From contig NZ_WWCL01000004.1 of assembly GCF_009857835.1 (NCBI RefSeq), positions 124,001-188,000 on the forward strand: a stretch of 64,000 nucleotides of DNA. Reading direction: 5' to 3'. Shown one piece after another: positions 8,207 through 17,202 of this stretch. The position numbers were made by a program, and so were the translations under genes. The DNA is from Duganella fentianensis (GTDB taxonomy: Bacteria > Pseudomonadota > Gammaproteobacteria > Burkholderiales > Burkholderiaceae_D). Position 1 is the stretch's first letter. Each line of letters begins with the position of its first letter. The notes under the pieces are model-generated. The model was not told where the DNA came from and did no database searches. It was given only the letters and a program-made list of their open reading frames with translations.

Positions 8207-11077
8207 ATGCAAAATACCCTGCTGTTAGTTGACGGTTCCAGCTACCTCTATCGTGCCTATCACGGCCTGCCCGACCTGCGCAGCGCGGACGGCTACCCGA
8301 CCGGCGCCATGCACGGCATGGTCAACATGCTGCGCCGCCTGCGCGCCGACTATCCTGCAGCCTATATCGCCTGCGTGTTCGACGCCAAAGGCAAGACCTT
8401 CCGCGACGATATGTACCCCGAATACAAGGCTACCCGTGCTTCCATGCCGGACGACCTGCGCCGGCAGATCGAGCCTATCCACGAAGTGGTCAAAGCCATG
8501 GGCTGGCCCATCCTGATGGTGGAAGGGGTGGAAGCGGACGACGTGATCGGCACCCTGTCGGTACAGGCCGCGCAGGCCGGCATGAATGTGGTGATCTCGA
8601 CTGGCGACAAGGATCTGGCCCAGCTGGTCAATCCGCAAGTCATGCTGATCAACACCATGACCAATGAAAAAATGGATGAAGCGGGCGTGCTGGCCAAATT
8701 CGGCGTGCCGCCGAATCGCATCATCGATTACCTGACCCTGATCGGCGATACCGTCGACAACGTGCCGGGCGTGCACAAGTGCGGCCCGAAAACGGCGCTC
8801 AAGTGGCTGACTGCGTACGACAGTCTGGATGGCGTGATGGCGCATGCGGCCGAAGTGGGCGGCGCCGTAGGCGAGAACCTGCGTACGGCGCTGCCATGGC
8901 TGCCCAAGGGGCGTGAACTGATCACCGTGAAGCTGGACTGCGACCTGTCGGCGCACATGGACAGCATCGGCGCCTCGCTGGTGGCACAGCCGGAAGACAA
9001 GGACGGGCTGCTGGCCTTCTTCAGCAAATACGGTTTCAAGACCCTGCTGCGCGAATTGAGCAGCGGCGCAGCGGGTACTGGTGCCGGTGCCGGTGCCGGT
9101 GCAGCGGCGTACGGTGCAGGCGCAGGTTCAGGCACGGGCACGGGCACGGGCACGGGCGCTGCCGCTGCCGGTCGGCCCGCTGGCACCGCCGGTGCCGCCG
9201 GTGCACCCCCCATTGCCGCCGGTGGCGCCGTCTCGGCCAACCTCGACATGTTCGGTACAGCGCCGGAGATCAAGGCCGAATACGAAACCGTGCTGACGCA
9301 GGAACAGCTGGCGCGCTGGATCGCCCTGATCGACGCGGCCGCGCTGACGGCGGTGGACACGGAAACCACCTCGCTGGAACCGATGACGGCGCAGCTGGTC
9401 GGCATCTCGCTGTCGGTGGAAGCGGGCAAAGCCTGCTACATCCCGCTGGCACACGCCTATCCGGGCGTGCCGCAGCAGCTCGACCGTGCTGCCACGCTGG
9501 AGCAGCTGCGTCCATGGCTGGAAGACGCCGGCAAGGCCAAGGTAGGCCAGAACCTCAAATACGACGCGCACATCTTTGCCAATCAGGGCATCACCCTGCG
9601 CGGCATCGCGCACGACACGCTGCTCGAATCGTATGTATTCGAATCGCACCGCAGCCACGACATGGACAGTCTGGCGCTGCGCCACCTGAACTACACCACC
9701 ATCCCGTTTGTGGACGTGTGCGGCAAGGGCGCTAGCCAGATCACCTTCGATCAGGTCGAGATCGAGCGCGCCACAGCCTATGCGGCAGAAGATGCCGACA
9801 TTACCCTGCGCCTGCATCAGGCCATGATCGGTGAAGTGGAGCCGCATGACAAACTCAATTTCATCTACCGCCAGATCGAACTGCCGACTGCCGTGGTGCT
9901 GCAGAAAATAGAACGTAACGGCGTGCAGATCGATGCCGCCCTGCTGCAGCAGCAATCGGCCGAACTGGGCGCGCGCATCGTCGAGCTGGAAGCCAGGGCG
10001 CACGAACTGGCCGAGCAGCCTTTCAATCTGGGTTCGCCCAAGCAGATCGGCGAAATCTTCTTCGAGAAGCTGAAACTGCCGGTGGTGAAAAAGACCCCGA
10101 GCGGTGCGCCGTCAACCGACGAAGAAGTGCTGCAGAAGCTGGCGGAAGACTATCCGCTGCCGAAAGTGCTGCTGGAATACCGCAGCCTGTCCAAGCTCAA
10201 ATCGACCTATACCGACAAGCTGCCCAAGGGGATCAACCCGGCCACAGGCCGTGTGCACACCAACTATGCGCAGGCCGTGGCAGTCACGGGCCGGCTGGCT
10301 TCGAATGATCCGAATCTGCAGAACATCCCCGTGCGCACCAAGGAAGGTCGCCGCATCCGCGAAGCCTTCGTCGCGCCGGCCGGCAGCCATATCGTCTCGG
10401 CCGACTATTCGCAGATCGAACTGCGCATCATGGCGCACATTTCGGAAGATGAAGCCATGCTGCGCGCCTTTGCCGACGGGGTGGACATTCACCGCGCTAC
10501 GGCAGGCGAAATCTTCGGCGTGGCACCGCAGGACGTGGACAGCGAACAGCGCCGCTACGCCAAGGTGATCAACTTCGGTCTGATCTACGGCATGAGCGCC
10601 TTCGGTCTGGCCGCCAATCTGGGCATAGAACGGGGCGCCGCGCAAAACTACATCGAGCGCTATTTCGCCCGCTTCGCCGGCGTCAAACAGTATATGGACG
10701 ACACCCGCCAGCAGGCCAAGGCACGCGGCTATGTGGAAACCGTGTTCGGGCGCCGCCTGTGGCTGCCCGAGATTAATTCGCCCAACGGCCCGCGCCGTCA
10801 GGCCGCCGAACGCGCAGCGATCAACGCGCCGATGCAGGGTACCGCGGCCGATCTGATCAAGCTGGCCATGGTGGCCGTGCAGGACTGGCTCGAAGCACAG
10901 CAGCTGCAAACCCGCATGATCATGCAGGTGCACGATGAACTGGTGCTGGAAGTGCCGGACGCCGAACTGTCGCTGGTCAAGGACATGCTGCCCAAGCTGA
11001 TGGCCGGCGTGGCCGAGCTGAAAGTACCGCTGATCGCCGAAGTCGGCGTCGGCAACAACTGGGAAGAAGCACACTAA
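8207..11077 (+). CDS. polA: DNA polymerase I
   Basis: 956 aa from ATG 8207 (MQNTLLLVDGSSYLYRAYHGL). An in-frame ATG at 8159 would add 16 residues that include the leader hairpin, so it is rejected. It fills gaps during Okazaki maturation and repair. Domains: 5'-3' exonuclease (about 1-285); a low-complexity Gly/Ala/Thr linker (about 285-345); a 3'-5' proofreading domain with intact Exo I motif DTETTSLEP; and the polymerase domain with motif A DYSQIELRIMAH, motif B RRYAKVINFGLIYGMSAFG and motif C MQVHDELVLEV. All metal-binding Asp/Glu residues are visible. It is about 28 aa longer than the E. coli enzyme, explained by the linker. It is divergent from DUF2782/thrB. Confidence 0.97.
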   Translation: MQNTLLLVDGSSYLYRAYHGLPDLRSADGYPTGAMHGMVNMLRRLRADYPAAYIACVFDAKGKTFRDDMYPEYKATRASMPDDLRRQIEPIHEVVKAMGWPILMVEGVEADDVIGTLSVQAAQAGMNVVISTGDKDLAQLVNPQVMLINTMTNEKMDEAGVLAKFGVPPNRIIDYLTLIGDTVDNVPGVHKCGPKTALKWLTAYDSLDGVMAHAAEVGGAVGENLRTALPWLPKGRELITVKLDCDLSAHMDSIGASLVAQPEDKDGLLAFFSKYGFKTLLRELSSGAAGTGAGAGAGAAAYGAGAGSGTGTGTGTGAAAAGRPAGTAGAAGAPPIAAGGAVSANLDMFGTAPEIKAEYETVLTQEQLARWIALIDAAALTAVDTETTSLEPMTAQLVGISLSVEAGKACYIPLAHAYPGVPQQLDRAATLEQLRPWLEDAGKAKVGQNLKYDAHIFANQGITLRGIAHDTLLESYVFESHRSHDMDSLALRHLNYTTIPFVDVCGKGASQITFDQVEIERATAYAAEDADITLRLHQAMIGEVEPHDKLNFIYRQIELPTAVVLQKIERNGVQIDAALLQQQSAELGARIVELEARAHELAEQPFNLGSPKQIGEIFFEKLKLPVVKKTPSGAPSTDEEVLQKLAEDYPLPKVLLEYRSLSKLKSTYTDKLPKGINPATGRVHTNYAQAVAVTGRLASNDPNLQNIPVRTKEGRRIREAFVAPAGSHIVSADYSQIELRIMAHISEDEAMLRAFADGVDIHRATAGEIFGVAPQDVDSEQRRYAKVINFGLIYGMSAFGLAANLGIERGAAQNYIERYFARFAGVKQYMDDTRQQAKARGYVETVFGRRLWLPEINSPNGPRRQAAERAAINAPMQGTAADLIKLAMVAVQDWLEAQQLQTRMIMQVHDELVLEVPDAELSLVKDMLPKLMAGVAELKVPLIAEVGVGNNWEEAH
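9080..9154 (+). repeat. Hexanucleotide microsatellites inside polA (interdomain linker)
   Basis: GGTGCC is repeated three times at 9080-9097, followed by a GGTGCA variant. GGCACG is repeated four times at 9131-9154. They encode Gly-Ala and Gly-Thr dipeptide runs between the 5'-nuclease and proofreading domains. Unit length is a multiple of three, so copy-number changes would keep the frame. Confidence 0.9.
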
Positions 11078-11147
11078 TTACATACCAAGCGCGCGCCGGG
11101 CGCCCGCAGCGGCGCAGCCGGCGCCCATCAATCTGGGAGAGCAATGC

Positions 11148-12035
11148 ATGGATGATCTTCAACAGGACGCCGCAAGCCTGCTGGCAAAAACCAGTCTGTC
11201 GGACGGCATAGCAAGGCGCGATTTCATCAAGGTGGCACTGGGCACGGGTTTCGCTGCGGCGGCCATGCCGGTGGTGGCGCAGAACGTCATCAGCACCGAT
11301 ACCAGGGGGCTGGTCGCCGGCACCATCGAGCTCGACGTGGCAGGCCAGCGCGTGCCCGTGTATCGCGCCCAGCCGGAAGGCAAGGCTAACCTGCCCGTGG
11401 TGCTGGTCGTGTCGGAAATCTTCGGCGTGCACGAACACATCGCCGACGTGGCGCGCCGCTTCGCCAAACTCGGTTATATGGCGCTGGCGCCCGACCTGTT
11501 CGTGCGGCAGGGCGATCCGCAGAAGGTGGCCTCGATCGCCGAACTGCAGCGCGACATCATCGCGCGCACGCCGGACGAGCAGGTGATGGCCGATCTCGAC
11601 GCCACTGTGGCCTGGGCGGCCGCGCATGGCGGTAATACGGACAAGCTGGGGATTACCGGCTTCTGCTGGGGTGGTCGCATCACCTGGCTGTATGCAGCCC
11701 ATAATCCCAAAATCAAAGCAGGTGTAGCGTGGTATGGCCGTCTGGTGGGAACCAGCAGTGCCATGACTCCCAGGCAAGCTATCGATATCGCTGGATCTCT
11801 GAAAACTCCCGTGCTGGGCCTGTACGGCCTGAAAGATGCGGGCATCCCGCAGGACAGTATCGCCGCCATGCAGAAGGAACTGGCCAAGGGCAGTAGTGGC
11901 TCGCAGTTCGTGATCTATCCCGATTCGGGCCACGCCTTCCATGCCGACTACCGCCCCAGCTATGTGGCGGCCGATGCACGCGATGGCTGGCAGCGCCTGC
12001 AGAACTGGTTCCAGCAGTATGGCGTGGCGCCCTGA
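11148..12035 (+). CDS. Dienelactone hydrolase family protein with Tat signal
   Basis: 295 aa. The N-terminal region contains RRDFIKVALGTGFAAAAMPVVAQ-like sequence (residues about 24-46), a twin-arginine signal, so the enzyme is probably folded in the cytoplasm and exported. The alpha/beta hydrolase domain carries the dienelactone hydrolase nucleophile motif GFCWGG (Cys instead of Ser), an acid in LYGLKDAGIP and the catalytic His in SGHAFH, completing a Cys-Asp-His triad. Substrate is unknown; the family includes carboxymethylenebutenolidase, but no chlorocatechol genes are nearby. It starts at ATG 11148 after a GGGAGAG ribosome-binding site. It lies 70 nt after polA, with which it may share transcription. 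Confidence 0.9.
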   Translation: MDDLQQDAASLLAKTSLSDGIARRDFIKVALGTGFAAAAMPVVAQNVISTDTRGLVAGTIELDVAGQRVPVYRAQPEGKANLPVVLVVSEIFGVHEHIADVARRFAKLGYMALAPDLFVRQGDPQKVASIAELQRDIIARTPDEQVMADLDATVAWAAAHGGNTDKLGITGFCWGGRITWLYAAHNPKIKAGVAWYGRLVGTSSAMTPRQAIDIAGSLKTPVLGLYGLKDAGIPQDSIAAMQKELAKGSSGSQFVIYPDSGHAFHADYRPSYVAADARDGWQRLQNWFQQYGVAP

Positions 12036-12186
12036 ACGTCCCGCCAGGCAGTCGTGCAAGTGCGGAGCGTCGCGGCGGCTGTTAGCGGTTCCGGCGCTGT
12101 TTTAGGCAGAAAACCGGGCTGGGCGTTAAAATAATGCCCCCGCTGTCCAGTTTGGCAGCGGTAGTCCCGTAAGAAGAGGCGATAAG

Positions 12187-12963
12187 ATCGATCCCGTACT
12201 GATTTCCATCCTGTTAGCCACCACTGTGGCCGGCGTCGTCAGCATTTCTGCTGCCGCGCTGTTTTCGTTCGCGCTGCTATCGAAAATGGTGGAACGGATG
12301 GTCAGCCTGTCGGTCGGCATCATGCTCTCGACTTCGCTGCTGCATGCGCTGCCGGAAGCGTTCGAATCGCAGGCCAGCGCGCGCAGCCTGTTCGCCACCC
12401 TGCTGGCTGGCCTGCTGGCCTTCTTCCTGCTGGAGAAGCTGGCCATCCTGCGCCACTCGCACCATCACGAAGGTGACGGCCACCATCACCACCACGGCCA
12501 CGACAAGCATGAAGCGGGTAAAGCAGGCTGGATGATTCTGGTCGGCGACGGCATGCACAATTTCACAGACGGCATCCTGATCGCGGCCGCGTTCCTGGCC
12601 AATCCGGAGCTGGGGCTGGTGACGGGCCTTGCCATCGTGGCGCATGAAATTCCGCAGGAAATCGGCGACTTCATCGTGCTGCTCAATGCCGGCTTCTCGC
12701 GCACCCGCGCCTACGTCTACAACCTGCTGTGCAGCCTGCTGTCCATCGCCGGCGGCCTGCTCGGCTACTACACGCTGGATCGCGCCAGCGGCCTGATTCC
12801 CTATGTGCTGGTGTTTGCCTCATCGGGCTTCATCTACATTGCCGTCAGCGATCTGATGCCACAGATGCAGCGCCGCGCCACCCTGCGCGAAAGCGTGCCG
12901 CAAGTGCTGCTGATCGCGGCCGGCGTGTCTATCGTACTGTGGCTGACCCACAGCCACCACTAG
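12187..12963 (+). CDS. ZIP family metal transporter; start codon appears to be ATC
   Basis: A zinc/iron-permease (ZIP) inner-membrane protein of about 258 aa that imports divalent metal such as Zn2+. It has eight hydrophobic segments, a His-rich cytoplasmic loop (HSHHHEGDGHHHHHGHDKH), and the metal-site motifs GDGMHNFTDG and VAHEIPQEIGDF in the central helices. The family-typical N-terminus (M)DPVLISILLATTVAGVVSISAA is encoded from 12187, but its first codon is ATC. A good Shine-Dalgarno run AAGAAGAGG (12171-12179) lies 7 nt before it. The first standard start is GTG 12226, which would remove 13 residues and most of the first helix. The frame upstream has no ATG/GTG/TTG back to the stop at 12127. 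Confidence 0.85.
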   Translation: MDPVLISILLATTVAGVVSISAAALFSFALLSKMVERMVSLSVGIMLSTSLLHALPEAFESQASARSLFATLLAGLLAFFLLEKLAILRHSHHHEGDGHHHHHGHDKHEAGKAGWMILVGDGMHNFTDGILIAAAFLANPELGLVTGLAIVAHEIPQEIGDFIVLLNAGFSRTRAYVYNLLCSLLSIAGGLLGYYTLDRASGLIPYVLVFASSGFIYIAVSDLMPQMQRRATLRESVPQVLLIAAGVSIVLWLTHSHH

Positions 12964-13592
12964 CCGGTCCGGACGGACTGCTGCGCCGCTGGCTGGCAGG
13001 GCGTTCGCTGGCGCGCGGTCTGCCGCCGCCGCAGCCTGATGGCGGCGCCTATCGGGTCGATACCTTTTCCGCCATCGAACAGCAGCGCTGGGTGTATGCC
13101 GGACTGACGCCTGAACTGACCGCACTGGCACAGTCTATCCATGCTCCTGCCTACCTGATCAAAGCCTGCGTCACGCCGCAGCAGCTGCTGGCGGTGCTGC
13201 CGGACGGCTGGCAGGTGGAAGCACCCGCCTATTTCATGCTGGGGCCAGCGCATGCTGCCCCTGCCGTGGTGGCGTGTCCGGCACCATATCAGGTGCAGAC
13301 GATCACCAGCGGTGCGGTGACGCAGGTCAGAGTATTAACTGGCGCGGGCGAGCTGGCTGCCAGCGGCTATGCGGCAGAAACTGCCGACGCTTACGTCTAC
13401 GACCGTATCCGCACCGAAGCGGCACATCAGCGGCGCGGGTTGGGGCGAGTGGTCATGGCCAGTCTGGGGCGGGTACGGCGCGTCAGCACGGTACCGCAAT
13501 TACTGGTGGCGACGGAACAGGGCAGGGCGCTGTATCAGGCACTGGGCTGGTCCGTGCTGTCGGTGTACGCCACGGCGGCGCGGCCCGCCTAG
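12939..13592 (+). CDS. GNAT family N-acetyltransferase
   Basis: About 217 aa from GTG 12939, overlapping the end of the ZIP gene by 25 nt. The N-terminal half (GPDGLLRRWLAGRSLARGLPPP, then RVDTFS...RWVYAGL) has no recognised fold. The C-terminal half has the acetyl-CoA pyrophosphate-binding motif QRRGLGRVVM and the GNAT ending ALYQALGWSVLSVY. Substrate unknown. The start is uncertain: there is no clear ribosome-binding site, and translation is probably coupled to the ZIP gene. It converges with sseA. Confidence 0.7.
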   Translation: MADPQPPLAGPDGLLRRWLAGRSLARGLPPPQPDGGAYRVDTFSAIEQQRWVYAGLTPELTALAQSIHAPAYLIKACVTPQQLLAVLPDGWQVEAPAYFMLGPAHAAPAVVACPAPYQVQTITSGAVTQVRVLTGAGELAASGYAAETADAYVYDRIRTEAAHQRRGLGRVVMASLGRVRRVSTVPQLLVATEQGRALYQALGWSVLSVYATAARPA

Positions 13593-13618
13593 CTGGCCGG
13601 CATCCGCCGCCTGGCAGT

Positions 13619-14473
13619 CTAGTTGCCGGTGGCGACAGGGCGGGCCGGATCGGCGCACCATTCGCTCCACGAGCCGGGGTAGAGCACGGCGCCCGGCATG
13701 CCGGCCACTTCCAGAGCCAGCAGATTGTGGCAGGCCGTTACACCAGAACCGCACTGCATGATGGCTTGTGCGGCCGTGGCAAACAGCGGCGCGAACTCGC
13801 TGCGCAGCTGGGCCGCATCCTTGAACGTGCCGTCGGCCGTCAGGTTGTCCTTGAAGCAGCGGTTGCGCGCATGGGGAATGTGGCCGCCAACGGGATCGAT
13901 GGTTTCGTTCTCGCCCCGATAGCGGTCCGCTGCGCGCGCATCGACCACGATGCGGTCCTGCGTGGACAGGTTGAACAGCACGTCTTCCACCGTCACCGTC
14001 TGCACCAGCGCCGCACGTTCGCTCAGCGTTCCCGCGCTGGCCGGTGCTGGCTCCGCCGTTTCCAGCGGCTGGCCCTGGGCCTGCCACGCGGGCAGACCGC
14101 CATCGAGCACGGCCACACTGTCGTGGCCCATCCAGCGCAGCAACCACCACAGGCGGGCCGCAAACATGCCGCCGTGGGCGTCGTACGCCACCACCTGGGA
14201 GCCGTCGCTGATGCCCCAGCTACGCAAGGTGGCCAGCAGGGTAGCCCGCTCGGGCAGCGGGTGGCGGCCACGGAACACGCCGTCCGCGCCTGTCTTGGCG
14301 CCCGACAGATCGGTATCGATATGGGCAAAACGGGCACCCGGGATATGCCCGCCGGCGTAGGCAGCGCGGCCGGCAGCAGGGTTCATCAGGTCATGGCGGC
14401 AATCGAGCACGACCCACTGGCTATCGTGGGCATTGCGCGCCAGTTCGGCGGCGCTGATCAGGGTAGTGTGCAT
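13619..14473 (-). CDS. sseA: 3-mercaptopyruvate/thiosulfate sulfurtransferase (tandem rhodanese)
   Basis: 284 aa with two rhodanese domains. The first (1-140) is inactive; the second carries the active-site loop CGSGVTA (residues about 241-247), which is the 3-mercaptopyruvate sulfurtransferase signature rather than the CRKGVT of thiosulfate rhodaneses. CAT1/CAT2-like elements (VVLDCRHDL, GHIPGARF) are visible. It transfers sulfur from 3-mercaptopyruvate to thiols or cyanide in the cytoplasm. It starts at ATG 14473 with AGGAG just upstream. It lies downstream of the EamA transporter gene but behind a strong hairpin. Confidence 0.92.
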   Translation of the reverse strand: MHTTLISAAELARNAHDSQWVVLDCRHDLMNPAAGRAAYAGGHIPGARFAHIDTDLSGAKTGADGVFRGRHPLPERATLLATLRSWGISDGSQVVAYDAHGGMFAARLWWLLRWMGHDSVAVLDGGLPAWQAQGQPLETAEPAPASAGTLSERAALVQTVTVEDVLFNLSTQDRIVVDARAADRYRGENETIDPVGGHIPHARNRCFKDNLTADGTFKDAAQLRSEFAPLFATAAQAIMQCGSGVTACHNLLALEVAGMPGAVLYPGSWSEWCADPARPVATGN

Positions 14474-14520
14474 AACAGGGCTCCTCGTTGAGTGACTGGC
14501 ACCAGTGTCCAGCCCTGATC

Positions 14521-14554
14521 CTGGCCTGCGGCCCCGGACCGGGCCGCAGGCCAG
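14521..14554. terminator. Perfect 14-bp hairpin between the EamA gene and sseA
   Basis: CTGGCCTGCGGCCC (14521-14534) pairs perfectly with 14541-14554 across a 6-nt loop, directly after the stop of the leftward transporter gene. There is no T-run on either strand, so it may act as an mRNA 3'-end stabiliser or a Rho-assisted terminator rather than a classical intrinsic terminator. Confidence 0.55.
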
Positions 14555-14557
14555 AAC

Positions 14558-15481
14558 TCAGACTTCGCTGGCAATCGGATCGGTACTGGCGATAGCCTTA
14601 CCGCGCTCCGTGTTACGGGTATTGTAGAACGTTGCGGCCACGCCCGACAGCAGGATCACGCTGATGCCTGCCCAGCTATGCCAGCTGAAGGCATCATCGA
14701 ACACCAGCACGCCCCACACGCTGGAGAACACAATGCCGGTGTACTGCAGATTGGCCACCACCAGCGTCTGGCCCAGCCGGTAGGCACGCGTCATGGCGAT
14801 CTGCGCGCTGGTGGCACAGATGCCTATGCCCAGCAGCAGCAAGCCGCCGTGCCAGCTGGTGATGGGGTGCCAGACGGCCGCGCCATCGGGCGCCAGCGCA
14901 TAGTTACCGGCAATGCCGGCCACCAGATTCATGGCGGAGAAATACAGCACCACGCGGTTTTCCGGCTCGCCGGCCAGCCCCAGTTTGCGCACCTGCATAT
15001 ACGCCATGGCGGACAGCACGCTGGAGCCCAGCGCGATCAGCGCCGTGCCCAGCTGGTTGGCGTGGAAAGCCGGTTGCAGCAGCAGGGTGACGCCGCCGAA
15101 GCTGGCAGCAATGGCGGCCAGCAGCGGCCATTTGACCTGATTCCTGGCATGCCACCAGCCCATGATGAACAGCCACAGGGCGATCCAGATGGGCGCCATG
15201 TAGTTGAGCGTGACGGCGGTGGCCAGCGGCAGGTTGGCGATGGCATAGAACCACATCCATAGCGACACCACGCCGACCACGCCGCGCCACAGGTGGGCGC
15301 CCGGCATGGTAGTGCGGAAGCTGCCGCCCTGCAGGCGGATGATGAGGGAAAGGACCACGACACCGACGATGCCGCGGTACATCACGATTTCGGACGTGGA
15401 GAACTGCTGCGACGCCAGCTTCACGCACACGCCCATGGCGGCGAACATGAAACTGGCAAACAGCATCCACAGAGATTGCAT
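14558..15481 (-). CDS. DMT superfamily (EamA) transporter
   Basis: 307 aa with ten predicted membrane helices arranged as two EamA repeats. Each repeat begins with the family style (SLWMLFASFMFAAMGVCVKLAS; LGTALIALGSSVLSAMAYMQVRKLG). Members of this family export metabolites or amino acids, or take up nucleotide sugars or S-adenosylmethionine; the substrate here cannot be assigned. It lies 18 nt downstream of the Rieske oxygenase gene on the same strand, so both may share a transcript. It ends with a His/Arg-poor cytoplasmic tail. Confidence 0.88.
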   Translation of the reverse strand: MQSLWMLFASFMFAAMGVCVKLASQQFSTSEIVMYRGIVGVVVLSLIIRLQGGSFRTTMPGAHLWRGVVGVVSLWMWFYAIANLPLATAVTLNYMAPIWIALWLFIMGWWHARNQVKWPLLAAIAASFGGVTLLLQPAFHANQLGTALIALGSSVLSAMAYMQVRKLGLAGEPENRVVLYFSAMNLVAGIAGNYALAPDGAAVWHPITSWHGGLLLLGIGICATSAQIAMTRAYRLGQTLVVANLQYTGIVFSSVWGVLVFDDAFSWHSWAGISVILLSGVAATFYNTRNTERGKAIASTDPIASEV

Positions 15482-15499
15482 CGTGAGGTGCCTACCGAG

Positions 15500-16606
15500 T
15501 TACTTCGGCATTTCGATACTGGCGCGGTACCATTCGTGGAAGTGCTGCATGCCGTCTTCCATCGGCGACTGGTAAGGGCCGGCATCCGTCATGCCGCGCT
15601 TCATCAGCGCCTTGCGGCCCGCGTCCATGCGCTGGCCGATTTCATCGTCCTCGATGCAGGTTTCCATATAGGCGGCCCGCTCGGCTTCGACGAACTCGCG
15701 CTCGAACAGCACGATCTCTTCCGGATAGTAGAACTCCACCACGTTCTTGGTGCGCTGCGGACCGTCCGGCCACAGGGTGGAGACGATCAGCACGTGCGGA
15801 TACCACTCCACCATGATGTTGGGGTAGAGCGTCAGCCAGATGGCGCCATATGGCGGCGCTTCGCCGCCACGGAACTTGAGCACCTGCTCCTGCCAGCGCT
15901 TATAGATTTCCGAGCCGGACTTCTGCAGGCCTTTGTGCACGCCCACCGTCTGCACGCTGTAGTCGGCACCGAATTCCCAGCGCAGATCGTCGCAGCTGAC
16001 AAAGCTGCCCAGACCCGGGTGGAACGGTTCGACGTGGTAATCCTCCAGATAGACTTCGATGAAAGTCTTCCAGTTGTAATCGCAGTGGTGCAATTCCACG
16101 TGGTCCAGCATATAGCCGGTGAAATCCAGATCCTTGGTGACGGACAGCTGCGACAGCTTTTCCATCACGTTGTAGCCATTCTGCTCGAACAGCAGACCAT
16201 TCCAGCTTTGCAGCTTGGTCTGTGGCAGGTGCAGGCAAGGCGTGGCCGGGAAGTGCGGCGCACCGATCAGCTCACCCTTGAGGTCATAGGTCCAGCGGTG
16301 CAGCGGGCAGACGATGTTGTCCGCATTGCCACGGCCATTGACCATTACCGCCTGCCGGTGACGGCATACGTTGGACAGTAATTCCAGACCATCGGCGTTG
16401 CGCACCAGTACGCGGCCCTCGTTTTCGGATTCGAGCGTGGCAAAGTCGCCCACGTTCGGCACCATCAGCTCGTGGCCGATATAGCGCGGACCGTTCTGGA
16501 AAAGTTGCTGCATTTCACGCTGCAGTAGCGCTTCGTCAAAATAGACGTCAACCGGTAGTTGCGCGTTCGAACGCGCCAGCTTAGCGTGGGTACCCAGATC
16601 GGACAT
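15500..16606 (-). CDS. Rieske aromatic ring-hydroxylating oxygenase, alpha-subunit type
   Basis: 368 aa from ATG 16606, which has a G-rich Shine-Dalgarno sequence (AAGGGGGG); an ATG 27 nt further upstream is less well placed. The N-terminal Rieske [2Fe-2S] motif is CRH...CPLH (residues about 85-105). The C-terminal catalytic domain has the mononuclear-iron motif EDYHVEPFH. The family hydroxylates or demethylates aromatic or quaternary-amine substrates. No reductase, ferredoxin or beta-subunit gene is adjacent, so it must borrow an electron donor. A similar gene beside xseB-ispA-dxs is common in Burkholderiales, so a housekeeping role is possible. Substrate unknown. Confidence 0.85.
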   Translation of the reverse strand: MSDLGTHAKLARSNAQLPVDVYFDEALLQREMQQLFQNGPRYIGHELMVPNVGDFATLESENEGRVLVRNADGLELLSNVCRHRQAVMVNGRGNADNIVCPLHRWTYDLKGELIGAPHFPATPCLHLPQTKLQSWNGLLFEQNGYNVMEKLSQLSVTKDLDFTGYMLDHVELHHCDYNWKTFIEVYLEDYHVEPFHPGLGSFVSCDDLRWEFGADYSVQTVGVHKGLQKSGSEIYKRWQEQVLKFRGGEAPPYGAIWLTLYPNIMVEWYPHVLIVSTLWPDGPQRTKNVVEFYYPEEIVLFEREFVEAERAAYMETCIEDDEIGQRMDAGRKALMKRGMTDAGPYQSPMEDGMQHFHEWYRASIEMPK

Positions 16607-16938
16607 CCCAACCCCCCTTAATATGTACTTCAAACCAAGAAGAGACAGAATCCGTAAAGACCTGAATTCAAGTTTGTTGAAAATGGTATTTCGGACAGAA
16701 CCGGCGATTATACCGTGTTTCCGCCCCCTGAGGCGCGCCAGCCAGTGTTTTAGGGCCTGTCAGGCCTCGCTAGGGACGATAAACGGCAGGTTTGCGCTGC
16801 CTGCATGCCTAATTGCGATAAAATCCACTGTTTCCACTGCCGCGCGGGCCGCTAGAGTACCACCGGATCAGGTGGTTTGTTCTAAAATAACGGGCTACAC
16901 TGCGCGGGCATGTGTATTGCCATACAACTTGAGTAACT
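16607..16938. other. Divergent intergenic region between the Rieske gene and xseB
   Basis: This 332-nt region has no gene. A TATAAT on the minus strand (plus-strand 16707-16712) is a candidate -10 for the Rieske gene, though without a good -35. TAAAAT at 16883-16888 is a candidate -10 for xseB. The dyad ACCACC-N6-GGTGGT (16859-16876) lies just upstream of the latter and could be an operator or a small hairpin. Confidence 0.4.
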
Positions 16939-17202
16939 ATGTCTAAGAAATCAACTGCCGCTGGCGCAGGCCCGGATCCGGTCCCGGCCTCGTTCGAAGA
17001 CGCCATGGCCGAACTGGCGCAACTGGTAGCCCAGATGGAAGGCGGCCAGCTGCCGCTGGAAGGCTCGGTGGCCGCCTACGCACGCGGCTCGACGCTGGTG
17101 CAGTTCTGCGCTGCGCAGCTGGAAAAAGTGGAAGCTCAGGTCAAAATTCTGGAAGGCGACATGCTCAAACCATTCGCACCGGGCGGGGAGGCGGAACAAT
17201 GA
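16939..17202 (+). CDS. xseB: Exodeoxyribonuclease VII small subunit
   Basis: 87 aa. It partners with XseA to degrade single-stranded DNA. The family core PASFEDAMAELAQLVAQMEGGQLPLEGSV and ARGSTLVQFCAAQLEKVEAQV matches XseB closely; the first 12 residues and the last 15 are variable. It begins the xseB-ispA-dxs operon: its stop overlaps the ispA start as ATGA (17199-17202). This gene order is widely conserved in proteobacteria. Confidence 0.95.
   Translation: MSKKSTAAGAGPDPVPASFEDAMAELAQLVAQMEGGQLPLEGSVAAYARGSTLVQFCAAQLEKVEAQVKILEGDMLKPFAPGGEAEQ

Noticed and set aside
12729..12938. Upstream extension of the GNAT gene inside the ZIP gene
   Set aside because: It reads the ZIP gene in another frame and gives Arg/Pro/His-rich sequence unlike any acetyltransferase.
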